From assembly GCA_041600415.1 (NCBI GenBank), contig JBFIKF010000003.1, forward strand, positions 186,001 to 250,000: a stretch of DNA of 64,000 nucleotides. The letters are read 5' to 3'. The stretch comes from JBFJKD01 sp041600415. Lineage in GTDB: Bacteria > Pseudomonadota > Gammaproteobacteria > Pseudomonadales > Porticoccaceae. The translations under genes were made by a program, and so were the position numbers. Below are positions 51,134 through 59,520 of the stretch, piece by piece. A model generated the notes under the pieces. The model searched no databases. It was given only the letters and a program-made list of their open reading frames with translations, and had not been told where the DNA came from. Position 1 is the stretch's first letter, and each line of letters opens with the position of its first letter.

Positions 51134-51993
51134 TTAACCACCAGCATATCTGACTGCATGTGATTTAAAATGCGTTCCGCACTATTACCCAGCAGCAGAC
51201 CCTTGACGCCTTTGTTGGCACGACTGCCGATAATCAGTAAACCGTGGCTGGCAAGATTAACCAGCACGTCCTCCACCCGGCCCGATTTGACCAGCACACT
51301 ATCGGCGGTGACGCCCAGTTGAGCCAGTAATGCCCGTAACTTGCCATCGGCCTCTTGTTCCAGCTGTGTCACATAATCGACCGTCACCGGCACATTCACC
51401 ATGCTGGCGTAGATCAACGCCGGGTCGGGGATCACCGTCACCACGGTCAGTGGCAACTGGTGAGCTGTTGCCATCGCCCGCGCCTGGTCGATCACCCGCG
51501 CGGACAGCTTTTGCTGTTGCTCACTCTCATCCAGACAATCCACTGCCGCAACAACGGTATCCATGTCGCGGGCCTCGCGGGTCATCATCCACACCGGACA
51601 GGGTGCATCCCGCAGCAAGTGCCAGTCATCGGGCGTGTGGGCAAGATTTGTGAGCAATCCGTGATGGCTGGCCATCATCACAATAAGCCCTGCTGACGTG
51701 CGCTCCGCTTCGGCGACAATGGCGCTGTGTACCCGGTCGCACCACAGGCTGTGAATCTGCGTCTTCCGGTCGACATTAAGCTTGGCAAGCAGTTTATTTT
51801 CGGCCGCCATAATCTCATCCCGTAACGCTCCAAAATTATCAAAACCAATATATTTATTAAGCTCCCCCAGACGAGCGTGTACCGGGCGAAAAAGTTCAAC
51901 CTGCGTATGTAATTTAGCGGCCAGAAACTGTGCTCTATGCACAACAGCAGGGGCGTCGTCCCAGTCCGTGATCACGGCTAAAATTGTCTCCAT
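51130..51993 (-). CDS. tandem universal stress protein (UspE-like)
   Basis: 287 residues, two Usp domains (1-145 and 146-287). The second carries the ATP-binding signature GSRANKGVKGLLLGNSAERILNH; the first is more divergent (MASHHGLLTNLAHTPDDWHLL). UspE in E. coli lies beside fnr; here the same association holds, with an FNR-like box in the shared upstream region. Likely an anaerobiosis or energy-stress protein in the cytoplasm. Confidence 0.88.
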   Translation of the reverse strand: METILAVITDWDDAPAVVHRAQFLAAKLHTQVELFRPVHARLGELNKYIGFDNFGALRDEIMAAENKLLAKLNVDRKTQIHSLWCDRVHSAIVAEAERTSAGLIVMMASHHGLLTNLAHTPDDWHLLRDAPCPVWMMTREARDMDTVVAAVDCLDESEQQQKLSARVIDQARAMATAHQLPLTVVTVIPDPALIYASMVNVPVTVDYVTQLEQEADGKLRALLAQLGVTADSVLVKSGRVEDVLVNLASHGLLIIGSRANKGVKGLLLGNSAERILNHMQSDMLVVN

Positions 51994-52066
51994 AACCCAC
52001 CTCTTTTGCGTAATGTGTGTGGCGCGCTGGTGGTTCCATTGTAGGCCTTTTTAACCTGCGGCGCGG

Positions 52067-52080
52067 TTGACGCATATCAT
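52067..52080. promoter_or_regulatory. FNR/Anr-like box between usp and the HemN-like gene
   Basis: TTGAcgcatATCAt, eight of ten matches to TTGAT-N4-ATCAA. It lies 74 nt upstream of the usp start and about 55 nt upstream of the earliest HemN-like start, so it could act on either gene. Confidence 0.6.
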
Positions 52081-52134
52081 TTGTCTTGCCATCAGTTACG
52101 CCTACAGTAGCCAGCGTACCGACACGGATGTCCC

Positions 52135-53373
52135 GTGTCACACACGAAGTGTTGCTACCCAGCCATGTACAAGGTGATGACGGGCCACAATCGAATCCAC
52201 AATCGCAGAGGTTCAACTACACCCTATCTGCCGCCGCTGCCTGCGGAGTTCGACGCTACCCTGCTGTCCCACTATCGCGAGCATCTAGAAACACCCGAGG
52301 CACCGGAAATTACAGCCGACATCACCCCAACGGGCGTGAATATTTACTGTCCGCCGACTCCAATCGCAGGCTATCAGCGGCTGATATGGGAAGAGCTCGC
52401 CCTCCGTTGCGACCGGCGGGGGTCCCTGCACCCAGTGGCCGAAATGCACCTGGTGGGGGCCCCACTGCGTCAATTCTCCGCCGACGCTATCACTGAGTTA
52501 ACCTTTCGTCTCGGAAACAAGGTTCGGTTTACCCATGAACAAAACAGTGTACGCAGCGCTACGCTCAGCCTTGCTGACTTCTCCCGCGACAAGATCGCGC
52601 TACTGGCTGGGCTCGGCTACAGCCGTATTACATTAAGCGTGGACTCCACCGTCGCCAGCGCCGATCGAAGCCTGACCAGAATCGAAAGTGCAATTGCCGC
52701 ATTCACTGAATTCGACAACCTGGCGCTCGCTATCCAGTTGCTGTTTGGCGACGAGACCGACCCCGAGTTCCTGACCAGGCTGGTCAATCTGATCACCGCA
52801 TCGGGATGTGAGCGACTGGAGTTGTCCTACCCCGGCAACGGCAAGCTTCAGGCGAGCACCAGACTGCGACGGGCGAGTGACAATTTTTTACATTTATTCC
52901 GCTGCTTCAGTTCGCGCAATTGGCAGGTGTTCGGCAACCATATCTTTGTGCCGCCGCAATCCCCCCTCGGACCACCGATCGCGCGCCCTGTTCAGTACAC
53001 CCCCTGGGGACTGCGATCAGGTTACATCAAGCACTGGGTTGGACTCGGGATCGCCGCGCTGGGACAGGAACAGGAGGATTACCAACGCACCATTTCCTCC
53101 GTCTCACAATACCGTCAGGCTATCCACAACCGGCAACTACCCGCGACTACCCGCCTGAGCCTACCCTGCACACGTTATCCCGTCGCCGCGACGCTGCAGA
53201 CGTTGATATGCCAGCACCGCGCCACCGACCTGCCCCCCGTGGCCGCACCTGTTATCGACAGCCTGGTCCAGCAAGGCTGGGCGATTCGCCGACAGAATGA
53301 AATTTCCCTTACCGATCCCGGCATATTGCATCTCCCCACGGTTACCGAAAAGATAATTTCCAGTTTCAAATAG
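52135..53373 (+). CDS. HemN-like protein lacking the radical SAM cluster motif
   Basis: 412 residues from a GTG at 52,135; ATGs at 52,165 and 52,177 are also possible. The layout follows oxygen-independent coproporphyrinogen oxidase HemN: a beta-strand VNIYCPPTPIAGYQ where HemN has its Cys cluster, then AEMHLVGAPLRQFSADAI (HemN: GGGTPT), RDKIALLAGLGYSRITLSVD, and C-terminal LVQQGWAIRRQNEISLTDPG. The CX3CX2C cluster motif and GGGTPT are absent, so it should not act as a radical SAM enzyme; a haem- or substrate-binding role is possible. It ends 50 nt before fnr in the same direction. Confidence 0.72.
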   Translation: MSHTKCCYPAMYKVMTGHNRIHNRRGSTTPYLPPLPAEFDATLLSHYREHLETPEAPEITADITPTGVNIYCPPTPIAGYQRLIWEELALRCDRRGSLHPVAEMHLVGAPLRQFSADAITELTFRLGNKVRFTHEQNSVRSATLSLADFSRDKIALLAGLGYSRITLSVDSTVASADRSLTRIESAIAAFTEFDNLALAIQLLFGDETDPEFLTRLVNLITASGCERLELSYPGNGKLQASTRLRRASDNFLHLFRCFSSRNWQVFGNHIFVPPQSPLGPPIARPVQYTPWGLRSGYIKHWVGLGIAALGQEQEDYQRTISSVSQYRQAIHNRQLPATTRLSLPCTRYPVAATLQTLICQHRATDLPPVAAPVIDSLVQQGWAIRRQNEISLTDPGILHLPTVTEKIISSFK

Positions 53374-53423
53374 AGTCGCTATACTGCCAGCTCCGTATGT
53401 TGCCACTGCTCTGGAGTGCAGAC

Positions 53424-54140
53424 ATGTCGCGTACCTGCCCACACAATATCGAGGTCAACTGCAACCAGTGCCGCATGAGCGCACTGTGTTTACCCATTGC
53501 CCTGAAGATTGAGGAAATTGATCGGCTCAACGATATTGTGCAACGCGGTCGCCCCACCCATAAAGATCAATATATTTACCGGGACGGGGATCCGTTTAAA
53601 GCAGTTTATGCCGTGCGCAGCGGCGCCATTAAAACCTTTGCCGCGAATCAACAGGGGATTGAACAGGTCACCGGCTTTTATTTGCCCGGGGAAATCTTCG
53701 GCATGGACGGGATCGCCCACACGCAGCACAGAAGTTCAGCGCAGGCGTTGGAGACATCGGCAATCTGCGAGATTCCTTTTTCTCGCCTGGAAGACCTCAG
53801 TCTCAAACTGCCTTCCCTGCAACGCCACTTTTTTAAGTTGATGAGCAAGGAAATCACCAGTGATCAGCAGTTAATCGCTCTGCTGAGCAAAAACAGTGCA
53901 GAGGAACGTGTCGCGACGTTACTGCTGAGTATATCGGCACGCAACGCGCTGCGGCAGCTATCCGGCACACGCTTCCGCCTGCCCATGTCGCGGGCCGATA
54001 TTGGTAACTATCTGGGACTCACCGTCGAAACCGTCAGTCGCGTTTTTAGTCGCTTTCAGAAACAGGGCTTTTTGCTGGTGGACAAACGAGAAATCGAAAT
54101 CGTCAACCTCAATGCTTTGCAGGAGTTAGCCAACACCTGA
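53424..54140 (+). CDS. fnr: FNR/Anr-type oxygen-responsive transcription regulator
   Basis: 238 residues from the ATG at 53,424, with GGAG seven bases upstream; an earlier in-frame ATG at 53,397 lacks a site. Cluster ligands C13, C16 and C22 (VNCNQCRMSALC) plus C115 (SAICEIPF) match E. coli FNR C20/C23/C29/C122. The recognition helix is in RADIGNYLGLTVETVSRVFSRF, with E-x-x-S-R as in FNR, so it should bind TTGAT-N4-ATCAA. An activator/repressor active without oxygen. Four such boxes are seen in this window. Confidence 0.96.
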   Translation: MSRTCPHNIEVNCNQCRMSALCLPIALKIEEIDRLNDIVQRGRPTHKDQYIYRDGDPFKAVYAVRSGAIKTFAANQQGIEQVTGFYLPGEIFGMDGIAHTQHRSSAQALETSAICEIPFSRLEDLSLKLPSLQRHFFKLMSKEITSDQQLIALLSKNSAEERVATLLLSISARNALRQLSGTRFRLPMSRADIGNYLGLTVETVSRVFSRFQKQGFLLVDKREIEIVNLNALQELANT

Positions 54141-54157
54141 AAGCACACCAGGGCGGA

Positions 54158-54175
54158 GCGTGCCCCGTGGCACGC
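54158..54175. terminator. hairpin between fnr and ompW
   Basis: gcgtgcc, loop ccgt, ggcacgc, located in the 78-nt gap between convergent genes. A perfect 7-bp GC stem but no clear T-tract; may serve as a two-way terminator. Confidence 0.45.
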
Positions 54176-54218
54176 CCCAAACCCGTCTAGCTATCTGGCG
54201 GCGTTTTGGCAGAAACCG

Positions 54219-54902
54219 TTAGAACCGGTAGCCCACTCCCACCATATACACCCAGGGATCGATATCAACATCGGCCTCTACGCGGGTACCATCAGCAAAT
54301 TTGAAGGTCGCCTTCGTATCGATATCCAGATACCACACCGAGGCATTGAGTAGCCAGTTTGGACTCAGCACCCAGTCGACCCCTGCCTGTCCAGCGATGC
54401 CAAAAGAATCATCCAGGGACAGATTGCCCGACGCACCAATTGCATTTTCCAGTTGACTAGCGACATCTTCCTGAAAAAACACCGTGTAGTTAATGCCCAG
54501 GCCAATATAGGGTTGCAGGGCGGAGGCGGCAGCCATCGGAAAGTATTGAACAGTGATGGTGGGCGGCAAATGCTTGGCTGAGCCGGCGTCGACCCCCAAA
54601 CCACTGGCCTGAATATTGTGCTCAAAGGGTGTCGCCGCGAGCACGCCCAGACCGAGATGCTCGGTCAACATATAGGTTACTGTCAGACCCAATTGTTCGT
54701 CGCCGTCGACACCCGCCCCTGTTCCAGGGACGACGCTACCGTCCACCACCAATGGCGAACTATCTTCATTAGGTTGCACAGAGGCAACGCCAGCACGCAC
54801 TATCAGGTCACCGGGCTCGTAAGCACCGACTCCAACGCTGGTCAATGCGCAACTGGCGACAATTCCACTCAGGGCTAAATAAAACGCGCGACGACATAGC
54901 AT
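54219..54902 (-). CDS. ompW: OmpW family outer-membrane protein
   Basis: 227 residues from the ATG at 54,902 with GGGGGAAG upstream; the open frame to 54,929 adds nine residues. Signal peptide of about 26 residues, then an eight-stranded beta-barrel pattern ending in a C-terminal aromatic (VGVGYRF), as outer-membrane proteins require. AGVASVQPNED and HLPPTITVQYFP are OmpW signatures. A narrow barrel for hydrophobic solutes. OmpW is a classic FNR target, and a box lies upstream. Confidence 0.93.
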   Translation of the reverse strand: MLCRRAFYLALSGIVASCALTSVGVGAYEPGDLIVRAGVASVQPNEDSSPLVVDGSVVPGTGAGVDGDEQLGLTVTYMLTEHLGLGVLAATPFEHNIQASGLGVDAGSAKHLPPTITVQYFPMAAASALQPYIGLGINYTVFFQEDVASQLENAIGASGNLSLDDSFGIAGQAGVDWVLSPNWLLNASVWYLDIDTKATFKFADGTRVEADVDIDPWVYMVGVGYRF

Positions 54903-54969
54903 AAGACTTCCCCCAAAAAATAAAACCATGATGAGGGAACAATTGAATCAGCTTGCCAACTTCTGCGAC

Positions 54970-54983
54970 TTGATCTGAATTAA
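54970..54983. promoter_or_regulatory. FNR box upstream of ompW
   Basis: TTGATctgaATtAA, nine of ten matches to TTGAT-N4-ATCAA, centred about 75 nt upstream of the ompW start. Confidence 0.65.
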
Positions 54984-55045
54984 GTCCACGCCACTATCTA
55001 CCAACTACCAACCAGCGCTGGGGCTGGGCTCGCTCACACTGGACG

Positions 55046-55465
55046 CTATTCCTGTACTTCGATGGTAATTACTTCGGACATCACCGGTGGCTGATGGGGA
55101 ATGTGACTGTGATCTCCGAGCAATAACCGCAGATGGTGAATGCCCGGTGTCAGCTCAATTCGGGTTTCGGTTTGCCCGCCGCCAAAATGGCGATGGTGTT
55201 CGTCCGTCGGCACCGGTTTATCCAGCGCAGGCAGTTGCGCCACGTCAATCAACAAATGATGGTGGCCGGTATTGGCCCGCTCCACTCCGGCGGGGGCAAC
55301 GCCCATATTCTGCAGGCCAAACTTTACAGTAACCGGACTCGTCACCTGCGCGCCGTCCAGCGGTTCGATAATATACGCCCGTGGTTGTGCGTCCTCGGCC
55401 AGTGCGACTATGACGCCACACAACGCCAGCGCCATACCCACGATAACTTGCAGTAACGATTTCAT
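55046..55465 (-). CDS. DUF4399 periplasmic protein
   Basis: 139 residues from the ATG at 55,465 with AGGGAGA upstream. Signal peptide to about residue 23, then a beta-sandwich domain with His-rich loops: NTGHHHLLID, DEHHRHFGGGQTE and LGDHSHIPH. The DUF4399 family is of unknown function; the His clusters suggest metal binding. The upstream frame to 55,552 has no such features. Confidence 0.85.
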   Translation of the reverse strand: MKSLLQVIVGMALALCGVIVALAEDAQPRAYIIEPLDGAQVTSPVTVKFGLQNMGVAPAGVERANTGHHHLLIDVAQLPALDKPVPTDEHHRHFGGGQTETRIELTPGIHHLRLLLGDHSHIPHQPPVMSEVITIEVQE

Positions 55466-55554
55466 AATTTCTCCCTGTTGATAATCTTCGCCAGCTGAAT
55501 CAGCGATTTGAACACGCCGGGTTATTTTAGTTCGCAACGCTAACGCAACCATAG

Positions 55555-55908
55555 TTAATGGGCGTTTTTATTCGCGCCGACACAATCCGGAGAAGCTGGC
55601 ACCGCACCGTTTTGCGACCATTCAAGTGGCGTATGCGTGTGCAATGCCAACGCATGAACGGGGCCACTCAGTTCCTCAGCCAAGGCCTGATAAACCAGGC
55701 GATGCCGTTGCACCGCGCGCAGAGTCGCAAATTTTTCACTGACCACCACCACCTTAAAATGGGTTTCGGCGCCAGGTGCCACATTGTGGCCGTGACTTTC
55801 ATTGACCACCTGCAAATAAGTCGGCGCGAATTGCTGGCGCAGCAAGGTAGTAATACGCTCCTGAACACTGTCCATTCCCCTTGCGCCAACTTGATATTCC
55901 TGCGCCAC
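55555..55908 (-). CDS. bolA: BolA family protein
   Basis: 117 residues from a GTG at 55,908 with GAGG eight bases upstream; an ATG at 55,875 would give 106 residues, closer to E. coli BolA. Core signatures ESHGHNVAPGAETHFKVVVVSE, RHRLVYQALAEEL and VHALALHTHTPLEW hold the conserved His for [2Fe-2S] sharing with monothiol glutaredoxin. Also a stress/morphology regulator in E. coli. It follows oadB closely (11 nt). Confidence 0.92.
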   Translation of the reverse strand: MAQEYQVGARGMDSVQERITTLLRQQFAPTYLQVVNESHGHNVAPGAETHFKVVVVSEKFATLRAVQRHRLVYQALAEELSGPVHALALHTHTPLEWSQNGAVPASPDCVGANKNAH

Positions 55909-55918
55909 GGCATCTACC

Positions 55919-57091
55919 TCAGAACCCGGATACCAGGGAAATCATCACGCCGGCCGCCACTGCCGAACCGATGACCCCCGCAACATTTGGCCCCATGGCA
56001 TGCATCAGTAAAAAATTTTGCGGATTGGCTTCGAGCCCCAGCTTATTGGATACCCGCGCCGCCATCGGCACTGCCGATACACCGGCGGAGCCGATCAGTG
56101 GATTGATTTTGCTCTTCGAAAAACGATTCATTAATTTGGCCATCAACACACCAGATGCCGTGCCAATACAAAATGCTATCGCACCCAGCGCCAGAATACC
56201 CAGGGTTTCCCAGTTCAAAAATTTATCCGCACTCATTTTCGAGCCGACACCCAGCCCGAGAAAAATGGTCACAATGTTAATCAGCGCATTTTGCGTGGTG
56301 TCACTCAGCCGCGCTACCACGCCGCATTCCCGCATCAGGTTGCCGAAACAGAACATCCCCAACAGGGGCGCCGCCGTGGGCAAAAACATCGCGACCAGCA
56401 ATAACAATACCAGCGGAAACACGATTTTTTCAGTTTTGTACACCGGGCGCAGCTGTTCCATTTTGATCTTGCGTTCGGCGTCCGTGGTTAACCAACGCAT
56501 TATCGGCGGCTGAATAATAGGCACCAGCGCCATATAGGAATAGGCGGCAACCGCAATCGCGCCCAGCAAATCCGGCGACAGCTTACTGGCGACAAAAATT
56601 GCCGTAGGGCCATCGGCACCACCAATAATGCCAATGGAAGCGGCATCCCGTATGGAGAAATCCAGTATTCCCAGCACGTTTAAACCAACCGCACCCATCA
56701 CGGTGACAAATATGCCTACCTGAGCCGCCGCGCCTAAAAATAATGTCTTGGGATTCGCCAGTAACGGACCAAAATCCGTCATGGCGCCAACGCCCATAAA
56801 AATAATCAGCGGAAAAATTCCGGTCTCGATGCCAACATGGTAGATGTAATACAGGATGCCAGCAGGCGTTTCGAGATGGCCGAGGGCGTCGTAGACCGGT
56901 CCTGCCTCCATACCAGCACCGGGAATATTGACCAGAATAGTGCCAAAACCAATGGGTACCAGTAATAGCGGCTCAAAACCCTTGTGAATCGCCAGATACA
57001 ACAGGGTCAAACCGACGACCATCATCACCAGCATGCCGGGTTCTATTAACGCGAGTCCAGAAGACTGCCACAGACTATACAATTGATTCAT
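55919..57091 (-). CDS. oadB: oxaloacetate decarboxylase, Na+-pumping beta subunit OadB
   Basis: 390 residues with about ten helices. GIIGGADGPTAIFVASKL carries the Asp essential for Na+ transport in known OadB proteins, and GASAGVSAVPMAARVSNK-like sequence near 335 (GSAGVSAVPMAARVS) the second site. It releases CO2 from carboxybiotin and exports Na+. Starts 13 nt after the oadA stop. Operon order oadG-oadA-oadB-bolA. Confidence 0.96.
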   Translation of the reverse strand: MNQLYSLWQSSGLALIEPGMLVMMVVGLTLLYLAIHKGFEPLLLVPIGFGTILVNIPGAGMEAGPVYDALGHLETPAGILYYIYHVGIETGIFPLIIFMGVGAMTDFGPLLANPKTLFLGAAAQVGIFVTVMGAVGLNVLGILDFSIRDAASIGIIGGADGPTAIFVASKLSPDLLGAIAVAAYSYMALVPIIQPPIMRWLTTDAERKIKMEQLRPVYKTEKIVFPLVLLLLVAMFLPTAAPLLGMFCFGNLMRECGVVARLSDTTQNALINIVTIFLGLGVGSKMSADKFLNWETLGILALGAIAFCIGTASGVLMAKLMNRFSKSKINPLIGSAGVSAVPMAARVSNKLGLEANPQNFLLMHAMGPNVAGVIGSAVAAGVMISLVSGF

Positions 57092-57104
57092 GGACTACTC
57101 CGAC

Positions 57105-58868
57105 TCAGGCCAGTGTTACCAGGTTATCTCCCACCAGTACAGCATCCCCGACCTTGACCCGAATTTCGGCAACCACCCCCGCCCGTGGTGCGCTGATAGC
57201 CGTTTCCATTTTCATCGCTTCGAGAATCAGCAAATTTTCCCCCTCTTCAACTGCCTGCCCAGGAGAAACCAGAATTTTGAAGATGGTTCCCGCTAACGGC
57301 GCCGCGATCGATTCACTGCCTGCCCCGGCAGCCGCAGTTACCGCGCCAACCGGGACTATACCGTTGATATCCCCGCCCTCGTTCACGGTCACGGTATACT
57401 GTTTTCCCTCTACCACTACCGTGTACACCGCTTCGCCTGCAGCGGCAACAGCGCCACTTTGAACGCCTGTGGGTGGTGGCTCGAAAACACTTGGGTCGTT
57501 GCGATTAGCCAGAAATTTAAAACCAATCTGCGGGAACAACGCATAGGTTAAAAGATCATCAACGCGCCCCTCGCCTTCGGTAAGCGTCACTCCTTCCTTA
57601 CCCACCAGGGCATCCAGTTCGGCGGACAATTTGTCCATTTCGTCATCCAGCAAATCTGCGGGCCGACAGGTTATCGGTTGCGCACCCGCCAGCACACTGG
57701 CCTGCAATTCGGCATTGACCGGCGCCGGCGTGGCACCATATTCACCTTTGAGTACGCCAGTGGTTTCCTTTGAAATATTTTTATAGCGTTCGCCGGTGAT
57801 CACGTTCAACACCGCTTGCGTACCGACTATTTGCGAAGTGGGTGTTACCAGAGGAATAAAACCCAGGTCGGCGCGCACCCGCGGAATTTCCGCCAATACT
57901 TCGTCGAATCGATCTTCGGCACCCTGTTCGCGCAACTGGCTTTCCATGTTGGTCAACATGCCGCCCGGCACCTGCGCCACAAGGATGCGCGAATCCACAC
58001 CTTTCAGGGAACCTTCAAATTGCGCATACTTTTTGCGCACAGTACGAAAATACGAGGCGATATCCTCCAGCGCCGCAATGTCGAGACCCGTATCCCGATC
58101 CGTGCCCTGCAAAATGGCCACCACGGCCTCAGTAGCGGAGTGGCCGTAGGTCATCGACATGGACGAAATCGCCGCGTCGACGTTATCGATGCCAGCTTCA
58201 ATACACTTCAAATAGGTGGCGGTGGACAACCCGGTGGTGGCATGACATTGAATATGAATGGGAATAGCCACGGCCGCTTTAAGCTGTTTTACCAGTTCGT
58301 AACCGATATAGGGTGTCAACAGACCCGCCATGTCCTTGATACAAATGGAGTCGGCACCCATATCTTCCAGTTGACGCCCCAAATCCACCCATAGTTGTAA
58401 CGTGTGCACCGGACTCACGGTATAGGAAATTGTCCCCTGGGCATGTTTGCCAACATTTTTGACCGCGCTCAACGCGGTACGCAGATTGCGCATGTCATTC
58501 ATGGCGTCGAACACGCGAAAAACATCGATGCCGTTGATGGCAGCCCGTTCCACAAATTTGGTCACCACGTCGTCCGCATAGTGGCGGTAGCCCAGAATAT
58601 TCTGGCCGCGAAACAACATCTGCTGCGGGGTATTGGGCATGGCTTTTTTGAGTTGACGAATGCGATCCCAGGGGTCTTCACCGAGATAGCGAATACAGGC
58701 GTCAAACGTCGCGCCCCCCCAGGACTCCATAGACCAGTAACCGATTTTATCCAGCTGCTCGGCGACGGGTAGCATATCGTCCAGGCGAAGCCGTGTGGCC
58801 AACAGGGATTGATGGGCATCGCGGAATACGAGTTCGGTAATTCCCAGCGGTTTTTTCTCGACAGCCAT
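57105..58868 (-). CDS. oadA: oxaloacetate decarboxylase alpha subunit OadA (biotin)
   Basis: 587 residues. The carboxyltransferase TIM barrel (about 5-320) opens with VFRDAHQSLLATR and has the metal-binding IHIQCHATTGLSTATYLK; the conserved middle domain follows. The C-terminal biotinyl domain has the modified Lys553 in LEAMKMETAI, after a Pro/Ala linker. Transfers CO2 from oxaloacetate to biotin. Related malonate or methylmalonyl decarboxylases are excluded by the OadG/OadB partners. Confidence 0.96.
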   Translation of the reverse strand: MAVEKKPLGITELVFRDAHQSLLATRLRLDDMLPVAEQLDKIGYWSMESWGGATFDACIRYLGEDPWDRIRQLKKAMPNTPQQMLFRGQNILGYRHYADDVVTKFVERAAINGIDVFRVFDAMNDMRNLRTALSAVKNVGKHAQGTISYTVSPVHTLQLWVDLGRQLEDMGADSICIKDMAGLLTPYIGYELVKQLKAAVAIPIHIQCHATTGLSTATYLKCIEAGIDNVDAAISSMSMTYGHSATEAVVAILQGTDRDTGLDIAALEDIASYFRTVRKKYAQFEGSLKGVDSRILVAQVPGGMLTNMESQLREQGAEDRFDEVLAEIPRVRADLGFIPLVTPTSQIVGTQAVLNVITGERYKNISKETTGVLKGEYGATPAPVNAELQASVLAGAQPITCRPADLLDDEMDKLSAELDALVGKEGVTLTEGEGRVDDLLTYALFPQIGFKFLANRNDPSVFEPPPTGVQSGAVAAAGEAVYTVVVEGKQYTVTVNEGGDINGIVPVGAVTAAAGAGSESIAAPLAGTIFKILVSPGQAVEEGENLLILEAMKMETAISAPRAGVVAEIRVKVGDAVLVGDNLVTLA

Positions 58869-58974
58869 ACAAGTTAACTCTCAGTTGCGGGTTTTGATAA
58901 AGTGGATCTGTTCCTCAGTGACGCTCTTTGATTTTGGCTCGACAGCCGATTGGCGGCCGGCCGTCAAACACCGG

Positions 58975-59217
58975 CTATTTGCGTTGCCGGTGTTGATCCA
59001 GTGCGGCCTGAATGGCCCGCACCACCTGCGGACTGGCCGCAGCCTGTACCGGTGATATCTTGCTGGGGGTCGCAGCTTCCTGGTGGGGAAGGTAGCGTTG
59101 GACAGCGCGCGACATGGCCGCGACTGCCGTCACCAGAACCAGCAGAAACAGGAACACGATTCCCACACCGTAGATCATCAGGTCCAGGCCTTGCTGTAGT
59201 ATGGATGGTTCACTCAA
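58975..59217 (-). CDS. oadG: oxaloacetate decarboxylase gamma subunit OadG
   Basis: 80 residues from a TTG at 59,217, preceded by GAGGAG at eight bases; the frame is open to 59,433 but has no family features there. A single helix (about 15-35, MIYGVGIVFLFLLVLV) is followed by a soluble tail rich in Ala/Pro ending in a short helix with VVRAIQAALDQHR, as in OadG. It anchors the alpha subunit and promotes the carboxyltransfer. Confidence 0.85.
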   Translation of the reverse strand: MSEPSILQQGLDLMIYGVGIVFLFLLVLVTAVAAMSRAVQRYLPHQEAATPSKISPVQAAASPQVVRAIQAALDQHRQRK

Positions 59218-59520
59218 AACAGTGTCTCCTCTGCCACTTCCAGATTTTGCACTGCGGCACCGCCATGGGTCGTACAGATCGGTGCCGTTCACAGGTTTGG
59301 CATTATACACATCGGTCGAGTCCATCTTCCAGAAACGTTTAGGGTGGCCACCGGCAGCGGATCGTGGAACGCTGCAGGCGCCGAGCCAGACACGAACTAG
59401 GGTGAAACTTTGCCCTGGACAGTTGCATTCCATGGGCTGACCACTAAAATCCCTGCTCTTAACACTTATTGACTAGCTCGCTCAACTAACCGCCACTCAC
59501 TTAACCAGGTTACCCCATCC
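59218..59520. other. divergent promoter region of oadG and argS
   Basis: 303 nt. No gene seen. TTGACTAGCT near 59,469 could be a -35 element for argS. The argS ribosome site is weak (ACCAGG, about 11 bases away). Confidence 0.5.
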
